From an uncultured Prevotellaceae bacterium (GTDB lineage: Bacteria; Bacteroidota; Bacteroidia; Bacteroidales; Muribaculaceae): 64,000 bases of DNA. Below are positions 42,204 through 51,530 of this stretch, in pieces; the stretch's first letter is position 1, and the number at the start of each line of letters is the position of its first letter. The stretch is from NCBI GenBank assembly GCA_900319525.1, contig ONOU01000001.1, forward strand, positions 1 through 64,000. The letters are read 5' to 3'. The notes under the pieces are model-generated. The model was given only the letters and a program-made list of their open reading frames with translations, was not told where the DNA came from and searched no databases. Position numbers and translations under genes: made by a program.

Positions 42204-44636
42204 ATGAAAAAAAATCACCTCCATCTGTTGACCGCCCTAGTGGTGTGGTTAACGTGCGCGCTCGGTGCCAGCGCCGCCGACACTTATGACTTCACTGCTT
42301 ACAATCTGCAGTATGTCATCACCAGCAGCACCACGGCCAAGGTTGTTGGTCACGTGCTGGCATCACCTTCTGGCTCTTATGAAATCTATGGTACTGTTAC
42401 CAATGAAGGTACCACCTATCGAGTCACCGAGATTGGAGAGGGAGCCTTCGAGAATTGTGACAAGATTACAAGAATTACCATCAATGAGAATGTAGTGACA
42501 ATCGGCGAGAATGCATTCGCGGGCTGCAGTGGCATGACCAGCGTGACCATTCCTAACACGGTGACCAACATTGGTAGTAGTGCTTTTGTGAATTGTTCCT
42601 CCTTGACCGAAGTGGTTATTCCCAATTCAGTGACCTATGTGGGTGGTCTGGCATTCGCTTACTGTTCGGCGCTCACATCTGTTGACCTGGGTGAGAACTG
42701 CCGTTTCAAAACTTCTAGTAGCTGGAGTTTGAACATCTTCAAGGGCTGTACCAGCCTGACGGACATCACCTGCCGTAGCATCGACGCTTGGGAGTTCCAT
42801 GAGCCCATGTTTGATGAGAGCACCTACACCACTGCCACGCTGCATGTTCCCTCGAGTGCTCTTAATGCCTATCAGAATACCAATTACTGGAACAAGTTCA
42901 CGCATGTAGAGGGATTCGCCGATGAATCGGGTGATGCGTTGAACAGCGCACTCAACATCGAGGGCGGCACCATCAACTTCGTTTCTAATGGCACTTATCC
43001 CTGGAAGGTGATGAGTGAGGGCGGCCGCACCTATGCCATGTCGGGCAATGCCGGCGTGGCCAGCAGCGCATCGGTATTGACAGCCACGGTGACATTGAGC
43101 AGTCCCACGGCGCTCTTCTTTGATTTCAAGGCTTGGGGCGAGGGCAATGCGTGGGACAAGTGTGAGTTCCTCGTCGATGGCGTGACCCGGTTTGCTTACG
43201 GTGCCCGTCAGAACGACTGGGAGACCTATTCCGTGCTTTTGACAGCAGGCACCCACACGCTCACGTGGCAATATACCAAGGACAGCAGCGTCAACCCCAC
43301 TGGCGACTACTTTGCCGTGGACAATGTCTGTTTCGGTGCCGACCTCAGTGAGGCGGTCAGCGACGGCGCCTTGACTGTCACGTCCATTGGAGCCTATCCC
43401 TGGACCGAGGTGACCGAGGGCGGCCGCACCTTTGCCCAATCAGGCAATGCCGGCGTGGCCAGCAGTACGTCTGAGATGATTTCGATCGTTAAGGTTGACG
43501 TTTTGTCCAGACTCTCGTTTGATTTCAAGGCCTGGGGCGAGGGCTCAAGCACTGCGTGGGACAAGTGTGAGTTTCTCATCGATGGTGTGAGCCAGTTTGC
43601 TTACGGCGCGCGTCAGAACGACTGGGAGACCTATACGATGGAAGTAACGCCCGGCACCCATACGCTCACGTGGCGCTATACCAAGGACAGCAGCGTCAAC
43701 CCGGATGGGGACTACTTTGCCGTGGACAATCTCACCATTCACACTCTTGAGAAGCGAGGTGATGTGGATGCCGATGGCAAGGTGACTATCAGCGACGTGA
43801 CAGCCCTGATCGACTACCTGCTGAGCGGAAATGCCTCGGGCATTTTTCTCGCCAATGCCGATTGTGACCAGGATGGCAACGTGACTATCAGCGATGTGAC
43901 CACCCTGATCGACTACCTGTTGAGTGGCAATTGGCCTGGAGAACAGGAATATACAGTGGGTGGCGTGACCTTCAAAATGGTGCCTGTTTTCGGTGGTACC
44001 TTCACAATGGGATTTACTGGAGAGACTCCCATTAGCGAAGAGGAGAACGCCTTGCCCGCCCATCAAGTGACGCTGTCGTCATATAGCATTGGTGAAACCG
44101 AGGTGACGCAGGCATTGTGGGTGGCTGTGATGGGCAACAATCCGAGTCACTACACCGGTGATACAAGCAGGCCTGTGGAGAGCGTCTCCTGGAACGACTG
44201 TCAAGCGTTCATCACCCAGCTGAACCAGATGACGGGCATGACCTTCCGCCTGCCCACCGAGGCCGAGTGGGAGTTCGCCGCCCGTGGTGGCAATATGAGT
44301 CATGGATATACCTATGCCGGCAGCAACACGCTTGACGATGTGGCATGGAATAGCAATAACAATTCAGCTAATACCACTCAACCCGTGGGGCAAAAGTCGC
44401 CCAACGAGTTGGGCCTGTATGACATGAGCGGTAGTGTCTGGGAATGGTGCAACGATTATTATGGAGCGTACAGCGCCGAAGCCCAGACCAACCCGACAGG
44501 ACCCACATCAGGATCAGATCGAGTCGCCCGTGGTGGAGCATTCTTCAATAATCAAGGAAACCATCGTGTTTGGTTCCGTAACCATTCGTCTGCTGGCCAA
44601 GTTGCCGATGGCTTAGGCTTCCGCCTAGCCCTCTAG
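42204..44636 (+). CDS. Secreted LRR - duplicated domain - dockerin - SUMF1 fusion protein
   Basis: 810 residues. Signal peptide (about 1-24); BspA-type LRR_5 repeats (about 65-165: IGENAFAGCSGMTSVTIP, SSAFVNCSSLTEVVIP); two tandem copies of a ~130-residue beta domain (about 250-382 and 384-514) that share the segments FDFKAWGEG, WDKCEFL, FAYGARQNDWETY and AVDN; two dockerin-type calcium motifs (about 517-578: DVDADGKVTISDVTALID, DCDQDGNVTISDVTTLID); and a C-terminal formylglycine-generating-enzyme-like (FGE/SUMF1) domain (about 585-810: GETEVTQALW, FRLPTEAEWEFAARGG, SGSVWEWCNDYYG). The bacterial FGE cysteine pair was not located, so this may be a binding rather than catalytic FGE fold. Confidence 0.88.
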   Translation: MKKNHLHLLTALVVWLTCALGASAADTYDFTAYNLQYVITSSTTAKVVGHVLASPSGSYEIYGTVTNEGTTYRVTEIGEGAFENCDKITRITINENVVTIGENAFAGCSGMTSVTIPNTVTNIGSSAFVNCSSLTEVVIPNSVTYVGGLAFAYCSALTSVDLGENCRFKTSSSWSLNIFKGCTSLTDITCRSIDAWEFHEPMFDESTYTTATLHVPSSALNAYQNTNYWNKFTHVEGFADESGDALNSALNIEGGTINFVSNGTYPWKVMSEGGRTYAMSGNAGVASSASVLTATVTLSSPTALFFDFKAWGEGNAWDKCEFLVDGVTRFAYGARQNDWETYSVLLTAGTHTLTWQYTKDSSVNPTGDYFAVDNVCFGADLSEAVSDGALTVTSIGAYPWTEVTEGGRTFAQSGNAGVASSTSEMISIVKVDVLSRLSFDFKAWGEGSSTAWDKCEFLIDGVSQFAYGARQNDWETYTMEVTPGTHTLTWRYTKDSSVNPDGDYFAVDNLTIHTLEKRGDVDADGKVTISDVTALIDYLLSGNASGIFLANADCDQDGNVTISDVTTLIDYLLSGNWPGEQEYTVGGVTFKMVPVFGGTFTMGFTGETPISEEENALPAHQVTLSSYSIGETEVTQALWVAVMGNNPSHYTGDTSRPVESVSWNDCQAFITQLNQMTGMTFRLPTEAEWEFAARGGNMSHGYTYAGSNTLDDVAWNSNNNSANTTQPVGQKSPNELGLYDMSGSVWEWCNDYYGAYSAEAQTNPTGPTSGSDRVARGGAFFNNQGNHRVWFRNHSSAGQVADGLGFRLAL

Positions 44637-44814
44637 TTCTTCCCTTAAAGATTAACCGGTTTCCGGTGGCAGGACACAAGTGAGGCGACAGCCCGCCGAT
44701 GCCCGCCACCGGAAACCCTTTCTTCACACATCGCCACTAGGGTAATCGCACCAAAATGAACACAATAGGAATGCAGATTGCGTTTTGACATTGCGAGGTT
44801 GAGCCTTATTGGCG

Positions 44815-44822
44815 TACATTTG
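44815..44822 (+). promoter_or_regulatory. Orphan -7 box before the structured element
   Basis: TACATTTG with ATTG (44790-44793) 21 bp upstream; no start codon follows for more than 300 bp. Confidence 0.5.
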
Positions 44823-44980
44823 CAGCCGTGGTGGTGAAGCGGCGTAGGTGAGGTGCAATTTATATCACCCCCTATATAGGGGGTGTGATATATAAATTTC
44901 ACCACCCCTCGCACCGGAGCGACAGCACCAATGGTGAAATGAAGTGATATTCACCATTGCACTTACCAGTATGGATAGGG
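44823..44980 (+). ncRNA. Candidate structured RNA (or small inverted-repeat element)
   Basis: Hairpin 1: GGTGCAATTTATATCA (44852-44867) pairs with TGATATATAAATTTCACC (44886-44903) around a perfect palindrome CCCCC-TATATA-GGGGG (44868-44883). Hairpin 2: CAATGGTGAA (44929-44938) with TTCACCATTG (44950-44959), 10 bp, 11-nt loop. Both start just after the orphan promoter box. Either an independent RNA, a long leader of queF, or a MITE-like element. Confidence 0.45.
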
Positions 44981-45122
44981 TTGCTGCTGGTTGATGAATG
45001 TTGCCCGTTCGCTTGAAAAAATGATGGTTGCGAGGTGGGGTTCAAGCGCGGGTGCGGTATTGCGAGGAGGTGAGGAATTTGGTTTGTGGCGCAGTTATGG
45101 GGTCTGGGAGTGTTTTTTTTAG

Positions 45123-45130
45123 TACCTTTG
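45123..45130 (+). promoter_or_regulatory. -7 box of queF
   Basis: TACCTTTG, 27 bp before the queF ATG; preceded by a T8 run at 45112-45119, no clear TTTG. Confidence 0.6.
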
Positions 45131-45157
45131 CAGTCCGAAAATAAATACAATAGCAAT

Positions 45158-45628
45158 ATGTCAAGAAACGATAAAGAACTGGAGGGCGTGACGCTGCTGG
45201 GCAACCAGGGCACGACCTATGAGTTTGACTACCGTCCTGATGTGCTTGAGACCTTCGAGAACAAGCACCCTGAGAACGACTATGTGGTGACGCTCGATTG
45301 CCCCGAGTTCACCTCGTTGTGCCCCAAGACGGGTCAGCCCGACTTCGGCCGCATCATCATCAATTACATCCCGCGCGTGCGCATGGTCGAGAGCAAGTCA
45401 TTGAAGCTGTACCTGTTCAGTTTCCGCAACCACGGCGACTTCCATGAGGATTGCGTCAACATCATCATGAAGGACTTGGTCAAGTTGATGGACCCCAAGT
45501 ACCTGGAGGTCGTCGGCCTGTTCAACCCGCGCGGCGGCATCAGCATCAAGCCGTTTGCCAACTATGGCGACAGCGACCACCAGGACATGGTGCGCCAGCG
45601 CCTCATCAGTAACTTCCATAACGATTGA
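45158..45628 (+). CDS. queF: NADPH-dependent 7-cyano-7-deazaguanine reductase QueF
   Basis: 156 residues from ATG 45158 (the frame is open further upstream but through the promoter). Type I QueF with the substrate-binding cysteine/aspartate region [37 protein letters not shown] and the C-terminal [11 protein letters not shown]. Reduces preQ0 to preQ1 in queuosine biosynthesis. queC follows after 4 bp; queD and queE are at 51.5-52.5 kb. Confidence 0.96.
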   Translation: MSRNDKELEGVTLLGNQGTTYEFDYRPDVLETFENKHPENDYVVTLDCPEFTSLCPKTGQPDFGRIIINYIPRVRMVESKSLKLYLFSFRNHGDFHEDCVNIIMKDLVKLMDPKYLEVVGLFNPRGGISIKPFANYGDSDHQDMVRQRLISNFHND

Positions 45629-45632
45629 TCAC

Positions 45633-46286
45633 ATGAAGGACGCAGTTATCATCACGTCGGGCGGCATGGACTCGACAACGATGCTCTATGAGTACAAGGA
45701 CGAGATCGCCCTGGCCATCACCTTTGACTACGGCAGCACCCAGAACGGCCGCGAGCGCCGCTGTGCCGTCATGCACTGTGAGCGACTGGGCATCAAGCAC
45801 CTGATTATCCCCCTGGACTTCATGCACAAGTACTTCAAGAGTGCCCTGCTCGAGAGCGCCGATGCCATCCCCGACGGCAACTACAACGACGAGAACATGA
45901 AGGCGACGGTGGTCCCCTTCCGCAACGGCATCATGCTGGCTATCGCCTGCGGCATCGCCGAGAGCAACGGCCTCAAGCGCGTCATGATTGCCAACCACGC
46001 CGGCGACCACTCGATCTATCCTGACTGCCGCTCGCCCTTTATCGAGGCCATGAGCACGGCCATGATGACGGGTACCTACGAGGGCATCAAAGTCTTTGCC
46101 CCCTATACCGACCTGAGCAAGGCCGACATCGCCCGCCATGGTGCGGCCCTGGGCCTGGACTACAGCGAGACCTACTCCTGCTACAAGGGAGGCGAGAAGC
46201 ATTGCGGCACCTGTGGCACCTGCACCGAGCGCCGCCAGGCTCTCAAGGACGCCGGCATCGACGACCCCACCGAGTACCTTTTTTAA
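45633..46286 (+). CDS. queC: 7-cyano-7-deazaguanine synthase QueC
   Basis: 217 residues from ATG 45633; the longer open frame overlaps queF. PP-loop SGGMDSTT at 9-16 and the zinc site cysteines in CYKGGEKHCGTCGTC near the C-terminus define QueC. Converts 7-carboxy-7-deazaguanine, ammonia and ATP to preQ0, the substrate of QueF encoded just upstream. Confidence 0.96.
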   Translation: MKDAVIITSGGMDSTTMLYEYKDEIALAITFDYGSTQNGRERRCAVMHCERLGIKHLIIPLDFMHKYFKSALLESADAIPDGNYNDENMKATVVPFRNGIMLAIACGIAESNGLKRVMIANHAGDHSIYPDCRSPFIEAMSTAMMTGTYEGIKVFAPYTDLSKADIARHGAALGLDYSETYSCYKGGEKHCGTCGTCTERRQALKDAGIDDPTEYLF

Positions 46287-46383
46287 TCCCATGGTCCGGT
46301 ATTGTCTGTGTATTACGAGCCTCTGGCTCGTACCCCTCAGCCAAAAAAATGATTCTCTCTTCTCTATTATTTAAAAAAATGAC

Positions 46384-46391
46384 TACCTTTG
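46384..46391 (+). promoter_or_regulatory. -7 box of fabD
   Basis: TACCTTTG, 58 bp before the fabD ATG. Confidence 0.55.
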
Positions 46392-46449
46392 CAGCCGCAT
46401 TTAGAGAAAAATTTCTATAATTAACGATAAAATAAAGAATATCAAGACA

Positions 46450-47328
46450 ATGAAAGCATTCGTATTCCCTGGTCAGGGAGCACAATTTGTCGGAATGGGC
46501 AAGGACCTGTATGACAACAACGCTCAGGCCAAAGAATTGTTTGAAAAAGCCAATGAGGTGCTGGGTTTCCGCATCACCGACCTCATGTTTGAAGGCACCG
46601 AGGACGACCTCAAGCAGACCAAGGTCACCCAGCCCGCCGTATTCCTGCACTCGGTAATCCTGGCGCTCACCATGGGCGACGAGTTCAAGCCCGACATGGT
46701 TGCCGGTCACTCGCTGGGCGAGTTCTCGGCACTGGTAGCCGCTGGCGCACTGCCTTTTGAGCAGGGCTTGAAGCTGGTCGAGGCTCGTGCCCTGGCTATG
46801 CAGAAGGCTTGTGAGGCTGCTCCCTCGACGATGGCTGCCATCATCGGCCTGCCCGACGACAAGGTAGAGGAAATCTGCGCCACCATCGACGGTGTGTGCG
46901 TTCCCGCCAACTATAACTGCCCCGGTCAGGTGGTCATCTCGGGTGAGATTGCCGCCATCGAGGCTGCCTGTGAGAAATTCAAGGAGGCCGGCGCTCGCCG
47001 TGCGTTGCCCCTCAAGGTGGGTGGTGCCTTCCACTCGCCCCTGATGGAGCCCGCCCGTGCCGAGCTGGCCGAGGCTATCGAGGCTGCCGACTTCTCGGCT
47101 CCCCGCTGCCCCATCTACCAGGACGTGGACGCCAAGCCCCACACCGATCCTGCCGAAATCAAGGCCAACCTGCTGCAACAGCTCACCGCCCCCGTGCGCT
47201 GGAGCCACATCGTTGCCAACATGGTAGCCGACGGCATGACCGAGGCCGAGGAGCTGGGTCCCGGCAAGGTCCTCCAGGGCCTTATCGCCAAGACTAACCG
47301 CGACATCACCCTGTCAGGCCGTCAGTAA
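46450..47328 (+). CDS. fabD: Malonyl-CoA:ACP transacylase FabD
   Basis: 292 residues. FPGQGAQFVGMGKDL at the N-terminus, the acyl-transferase nucleophile elbow VAGHSLGEFSAL, R in VEARALAMQ, and GGAFHSPLMEPAR with the catalytic histidine. Transfers malonyl from CoA to acyl carrier protein for fatty-acid synthesis. Single gene with own promoter box and a strong terminator. Confidence 0.97.
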   Translation: MKAFVFPGQGAQFVGMGKDLYDNNAQAKELFEKANEVLGFRITDLMFEGTEDDLKQTKVTQPAVFLHSVILALTMGDEFKPDMVAGHSLGEFSALVAAGALPFEQGLKLVEARALAMQKACEAAPSTMAAIIGLPDDKVEEICATIDGVCVPANYNCPGQVVISGEIAAIEAACEKFKEAGARRALPLKVGGAFHSPLMEPARAELAEAIEAADFSAPRCPIYQDVDAKPHTDPAEIKANLLQQLTAPVRWSHIVANMVADGMTEAEELGPGKVLQGLIAKTNRDITLSGRQ

Positions 47329-47347
47329 TCCACAGTAAACCATCAAC

Positions 47348-47380
47348 AAGCGGTGTGACTCAAACCGAGCCACACCGCTT
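47348..47380. terminator. Terminator after fabD
   Basis: AAGCGGTGTG / CACACCGCTT, 10-bp perfect stem continued by CTC/GAG around AAAC; followed by ATCTTATT. Lies between convergent fabD and the LRR-dockerin gene. Confidence 0.8.
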
Positions 47381-47409
47381 ATCTTATTAACATAAAACAC
47401 CTTGAATAG

Positions 47410-49449
47410 CTATTGTCCGTTGACGTCCTGGATGATGTCAATGATGGCATTGACATCGGCGATGTTGATTTCTCCATCGTCGTTCACGTCGGCGGCGGGT
47501 GCACGGCTATGACCAGAGTTGCCGCCCATGACCACAATGTCAATCACGCTGTTGGCATCCTGAATATTGATCTCACCATCACCATTCACATCACCGGGAA
47601 TGATCCCATTGTCCATACCCTGGATATTTTGGAACTTTTCCCAGACAGGGGATGATTTATAAGCTAATATAGAACTCCTAGGCACATAGAGCGTCGCGTT
47701 TTGAAATACCGCTGAATGAAAGAATGAGTTTTCTTCCCCGTTCATCACTGGAGGAACCACAGCCTTGCATATAATTGTATCCAGTTGCTCACTATCCACG
47801 AAACATTCCGTTTCAAGGGTATCGACAGCAGAGCCAAGCGTTACGCATGTTAAACTATCGCACCAATAACAAAAATCTTTAGGAATCTTTTTAACCCCGT
47901 TGCCTACAATCACATTCTTAAGGGAATAACAACCAGCAAAAGCACCATCACTTATGCTTGTAACCTGATCATCGATCTCAACTCTTTTCAAATAATCGCA
48001 ATATGCGAAAGCGCCATAATCAATAGAAGTCAGAGATTTTCCTGTTTTCAGGTATTCAATGCCTGAGTGAGTAAAAGCGTTTTCCTCAATAATCTGCAAA
48101 GAATCAGGCATCGGCATTGTGGATAGTGACATGCATGCGAAGAAAGCTCCTTTATCAATCTTTTTTATAGTTGAAGGTAAAGTGACTTCATTCAGATAAG
48201 TGCAATAATTGAACGCACTCACAGGTATTACCTCTAATCTGGCATTAATCTCTACCTTCTTCAAATCATTGCAATTACTAAAGACGCCTATACCCAAAGA
48301 TTCAATACTTTCAGACAAAATAACTTCTTCAAGCCCACTGTAATAGAACGCACCATCACCGATTGATCCTACAGTGCTTGGAAATGATACATGGTCAAAC
48401 GGAGCTCCTGCAAAAGCATAGTTGCCAACGTGCGTCACTTCCTCTGGAATAACCAAATGTGTGACGGGGCTTCCGTTAACATATACATCAACTTTCTGAA
48501 AATCCCACCAAGCCTTTGGTATAGTGTTACTTATCGGATTGGAGCCAGAATTGGCAAAAACGATATTGCACCAATCGGCAATATCATGAATATAGACCCT
48601 TTTCAAACTATCACAATTCGAGAAGGCATTAGCTCCTATCGTCTTGACACTCGGCGGGATGCTCACACTGGTGATGTATTGGCAGCCATTGAATGCATTT
48701 GCCGAAATCGATGTTACCGTATCTGGTATAACCAATTCGTGAGACATCTCTACTCCATCGAGATATATTTGTCGGGCATGGATCATGGGATTGGATTCGT
48801 TCCCCTGGAAATCAATTTTTATATAAGATTCCATATCGGGTATGTCCAAACGGTCAAAACCACTACATCCAATAAATGCCGCATCGCCTATCGAGATCAT
48901 GCTAGAGGGTATCTCTAGGCGAGACAATGAAGATAGTTTACAAAATGCTGATGTACCGATTCTGGTGGCACCCGAAGGAATCACCAATTCGGTCAACTTT
49001 TCACCATTCATGTACAGACTATGGGAATAACTCAATGGATTGCTGTAACTGAAGTTATATCCAGGGCTAATCTCAAAATCGATATTGCACCATGATTCAA
49101 GGCTTTCTATTTCAACAACTGAAAGGTTGGGACAAGCATAAAAGGTCATATTGCCTTGAATGCGTTTTATTGATTTCGGGATGTGGATACTTGCCAAATC
49201 GGAACACCTATAGAAGGCATTATCTCCGATGGCTGTGACGGTGTAAGTAACGCCTTGATAGGTGACTTTCTCGGGAATGACGATGTCACCAGAATAATCG
49301 CCACTGTAACGTGACTTGTAAGTCACGGTGACTTCTGATCCATTAATCTTATAGTAAATACCATCTACCTCGAAGTTAAAGGCTACGGCCATGTTGGCGG
49401 TCATTAACGCCAGCAGCAACAATGTAATAAGTTTCTTCGTTGTTTTCAT
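47410..49449 (-). CDS. Secreted BspA-type LRR protein with C-terminal dockerin
   Basis: 679 residues from ATG at 49447-49449, which opens the signal peptide MKTTKKLITLLLLALMTANMAVAF; the longer frame runs through the promoter. About fifteen LRR_5 repeats (IGDNAFYRCSDLASIHIP, IGANAFSNCDSLKRVYI, etc.) over about 60-600, then a dockerin pair at the end (DVNGDGEINIQDANSVIDI, DVNDDGEINIADVNAIIDI). BspA proteins mediate binding to host or bacterial surfaces. Noticeably more AT-rich than the neighbours, which suggests recent acquisition or relaxed codon use. Promoter box at 49485-49492. Confidence 0.9.
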   Translation of the reverse strand: MKTTKKLITLLLLALMTANMAVAFNFEVDGIYYKINGSEVTVTYKSRYSGDYSGDIVIPEKVTYQGVTYTVTAIGDNAFYRCSDLASIHIPKSIKRIQGNMTFYACPNLSVVEIESLESWCNIDFEISPGYNFSYSNPLSYSHSLYMNGEKLTELVIPSGATRIGTSAFCKLSSLSRLEIPSSMISIGDAAFIGCSGFDRLDIPDMESYIKIDFQGNESNPMIHARQIYLDGVEMSHELVIPDTVTSISANAFNGCQYITSVSIPPSVKTIGANAFSNCDSLKRVYIHDIADWCNIVFANSGSNPISNTIPKAWWDFQKVDVYVNGSPVTHLVIPEEVTHVGNYAFAGAPFDHVSFPSTVGSIGDGAFYYSGLEEVILSESIESLGIGVFSNCNDLKKVEINARLEVIPVSAFNYCTYLNEVTLPSTIKKIDKGAFFACMSLSTMPMPDSLQIIEENAFTHSGIEYLKTGKSLTSIDYGAFAYCDYLKRVEIDDQVTSISDGAFAGCYSLKNVIVGNGVKKIPKDFCYWCDSLTCVTLGSAVDTLETECFVDSEQLDTIICKAVVPPVMNGEENSFFHSAVFQNATLYVPRSSILAYKSSPVWEKFQNIQGMDNGIIPGDVNGDGEINIQDANSVIDIVVMGGNSGHSRAPAADVNDDGEINIADVNAIIDIIQDVNGQ

Positions 49450-49484
49450 AATGATATCTTTGTTTTGGTGTTTTTTTTCACTGG

Positions 49485-49518
49485 CAAAGTTACTATAGAA
49501 AATTGTTAAATCAGCAAA
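49485..49518 (-). promoter_or_regulatory. Promoter of the LRR-dockerin gene
   Basis: Minus strand TTTG (49515-49518), 22-bp spacer, TAACTTTG (49485-49492), 36 bp before the ATG. Confidence 0.65.
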
Positions 49519-49633
49519 ATAAATGACACATTCGTATCTCATTTTTGAAATCCTAATATCTTGATAATCGGGTATATAAAAAACAAAAATCTCATTTTGC
49601 CCTCATGGACGATAAAAATGGGCTCAAAATTGT

Positions 49634-49641
49634 TAATTTTG
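49634..49641 (+). promoter_or_regulatory. -7 box of the TPR regulator gene
   Basis: TAATTTTG, 63 bp before the ATG at 49705. Confidence 0.55.
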
Positions 49642-49704
49642 CATCACGATTTCATCGCTTTTAGTGCGAATGGCCAGAAATATTGACGCAAATTTTCATT
49701 TTAA

Positions 49705-51417
49705 ATGATACACTTCAGGAACATCATCATTCTGCTCGCAGCAGTCTTTTCACTCGTGTTGGCTAGTTGCCACCACGACTCTGCCACTATGCGTGAGCTC
49801 TCCCGCATCGACTCAATGGTCTATCATCAGCAGGAGCGCGAAGCCTTGCCCCTGCTGCAACAAATGAAAACGGAACACTTCAGCAAAAAGGAGCGGGCCT
49901 ATCATGCAGTGCTGCTGTCGATGGCATTATACAAGAATTACGTCCCCTGTACCAGCGACTCGGCCATCAACCAGGCCGTGAGGTATTTCAAGAAATCGGG
50001 CGATGACCTAAAGTACCTCAAAGCACTAGTTGCCCAGGGCTGCGTCAATGAGGATATGGGCCACCTTGAACAGGCGGTAGAGAGCTACCATCATGCAGAG
50101 AAACTGCCGTTAAGCACCGATAGTTCCATGATAGCCTATGCCAAATTGAGATTAGGTATGCTCTATCAAGGACAGGTCGTGGGTTCAGGCACCATTGCCT
50201 TGCAGAAGTATAAAGAGGCATTGCCCCTTTACCAATCACTGGGGGACAAACATTATGAGCAGGTGTGCATGAACAGTATTGGCGGCATTTACCGGAATAT
50301 CGATGATAAGCACGATTCAGCCGTAATATATATGAAAGATGCCATCCAGTTGGCCCAGGAAGAGAATGATGAATACAACGTTTTTGCCAACCGTTATATC
50401 CTGTCAGAATACTATCTGGTGCGTGAACAGGATTACCAATTAAGCAAGAAATACGCGCTGCAAGCCATTACGGCCAATCCGGCCATCATCGACCATCCGC
50501 GGGCGCATTATCGGCTCGCCTTGTCTTATTTGTTGCTAGGCAAGCCCGACTCGGCGGTTTATTATCTGAGCAAAGCACCCGTTGCCAAAACGTCAACCGA
50601 TAGCATAGTATATTATGAACTCATGTCGGAGCTGGAACACCGGTATTGGAGAAATGAAGGAAAGTCAAAGGCTTACATCCAGTTAGCCCACGCCATTGCC
50701 GATTCTCTCACCATCAATGGTTTGAACCACCGCCTGCTGGAAGTGGAGAAGAAATTTGACGTACAGTTGGCGGAGCTGAATCAGTTGAAGAATGAATCCC
50801 GACTAAAAGGGAGCTTGTTGTTGGCGGCCTTGTTGGCATTGGGCTTTCTGGCATTGGCATTCCTTGTATGGATGTATCGCAACCAACTCAAAACTAGACA
50901 AAGCGAGATCGAGACGCTGAAGGCCGACCTTAACGGTTCACTGGCGAGCCTGAAGCAGATGCAGCAACAGCTTGACACCCGCGATCATAGCGATGAAGGC
51001 AAGAAAGCACAAAACGATGAACTCCGCACCATCATCAACAAGCAGATTGACACCGTGCACCAACTGATGTCGTGGTCCTATCAATATGACAGCGATAAGT
51101 TTGCTGCCAAGTTCAAGGAGACGATGACGTTGTCTGGTGTGGACGACAGCAACTATTGGGCTAACTTGCAGGCTTTGGTCAACGACCTGCACGATAACGT
51201 ACTCGTCAAGGCACAAGAGGAGGCGGGTGGCACGCTCAACGAGAGCGAGTTGAACCTGCTGGCACTGTATTGTTGCGGTTTCTCGCGCACTATGGTGATG
51301 GTGACCATGGGTTACAAAAACGTCGGTACCGTCTATAACAAGAAACTGCAGATTGCCAAGAAACTACACGTCAACAACCTTGATGACTACCTGCGCGCCG
51401 CCATCCCGCCGCAATAA
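49705..51417 (+). CDS. Membrane-tethered TPR protein with C-terminal HTH-like domain
   Basis: 570 residues. Lipoprotein-type signal (LVLASC, Cys about 22); TPR repeats (about 60-330); coiled segment; one TM helix (about 372-392: LLLAALLALGFLALAFLVWMY); a cytosolic coiled coil (about 395-435) and a C-terminal helical part whose end, LNESELNLLALYCCGFSRTMVMVTMGYKNVGTVYNKKLQIAKKL split around a turn, looks like a LuxR-type HTH. This is the architecture of Bacteroidetes TPR-TM-HTH regulators that pass a periplasmic signal to DNA. Target unknown; the LRR-dockerin gene is divergent and close. Confidence 0.8.
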   Translation: MIHFRNIIILLAAVFSLVLASCHHDSATMRELSRIDSMVYHQQEREALPLLQQMKTEHFSKKERAYHAVLLSMALYKNYVPCTSDSAINQAVRYFKKSGDDLKYLKALVAQGCVNEDMGHLEQAVESYHHAEKLPLSTDSSMIAYAKLRLGMLYQGQVVGSGTIALQKYKEALPLYQSLGDKHYEQVCMNSIGGIYRNIDDKHDSAVIYMKDAIQLAQEENDEYNVFANRYILSEYYLVREQDYQLSKKYALQAITANPAIIDHPRAHYRLALSYLLLGKPDSAVYYLSKAPVAKTSTDSIVYYELMSELEHRYWRNEGKSKAYIQLAHAIADSLTINGLNHRLLEVEKKFDVQLAELNQLKNESRLKGSLLLAALLALGFLALAFLVWMYRNQLKTRQSEIETLKADLNGSLASLKQMQQQLDTRDHSDEGKKAQNDELRTIINKQIDTVHQLMSWSYQYDSDKFAAKFKETMTLSGVDDSNYWANLQALVNDLHDNVLVKAQEEAGGTLNESELNLLALYCCGFSRTMVMVTMGYKNVGTVYNKKLQIAKKLHVNNLDDYLRAAIPPQ

Positions 51418-51530
51418 ACCATATTTGGCGCTATTCGTTCACACACGCTCGGTGTTGATGACCGATGACATAGTTGAAACAGAAAACTTGGCGTCTTCTT
51501 AGCGTGGAGACCGTGAGAGCAAATTAAGTG

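Larger units (their letters stand above)
44637..45122. other. 520-bp spacer with structured element
   Basis: No gene supported. Contains an orphan promoter box at 44815-44822 and two strong hairpins (44852-44903 and 44929-44959), listed separately. Confidence 0.6.

Noticed and set aside
44645-44914. 89-aa minus-strand ORF
   Set aside because: Runs through the hairpins of the structured element and has no homology-like features.
44637-45157. preQ1 riboswitch before queF
   Set aside because: The structures present are long AT/GC hairpins without the short preQ1 stem and A-rich tail; nothing fits.
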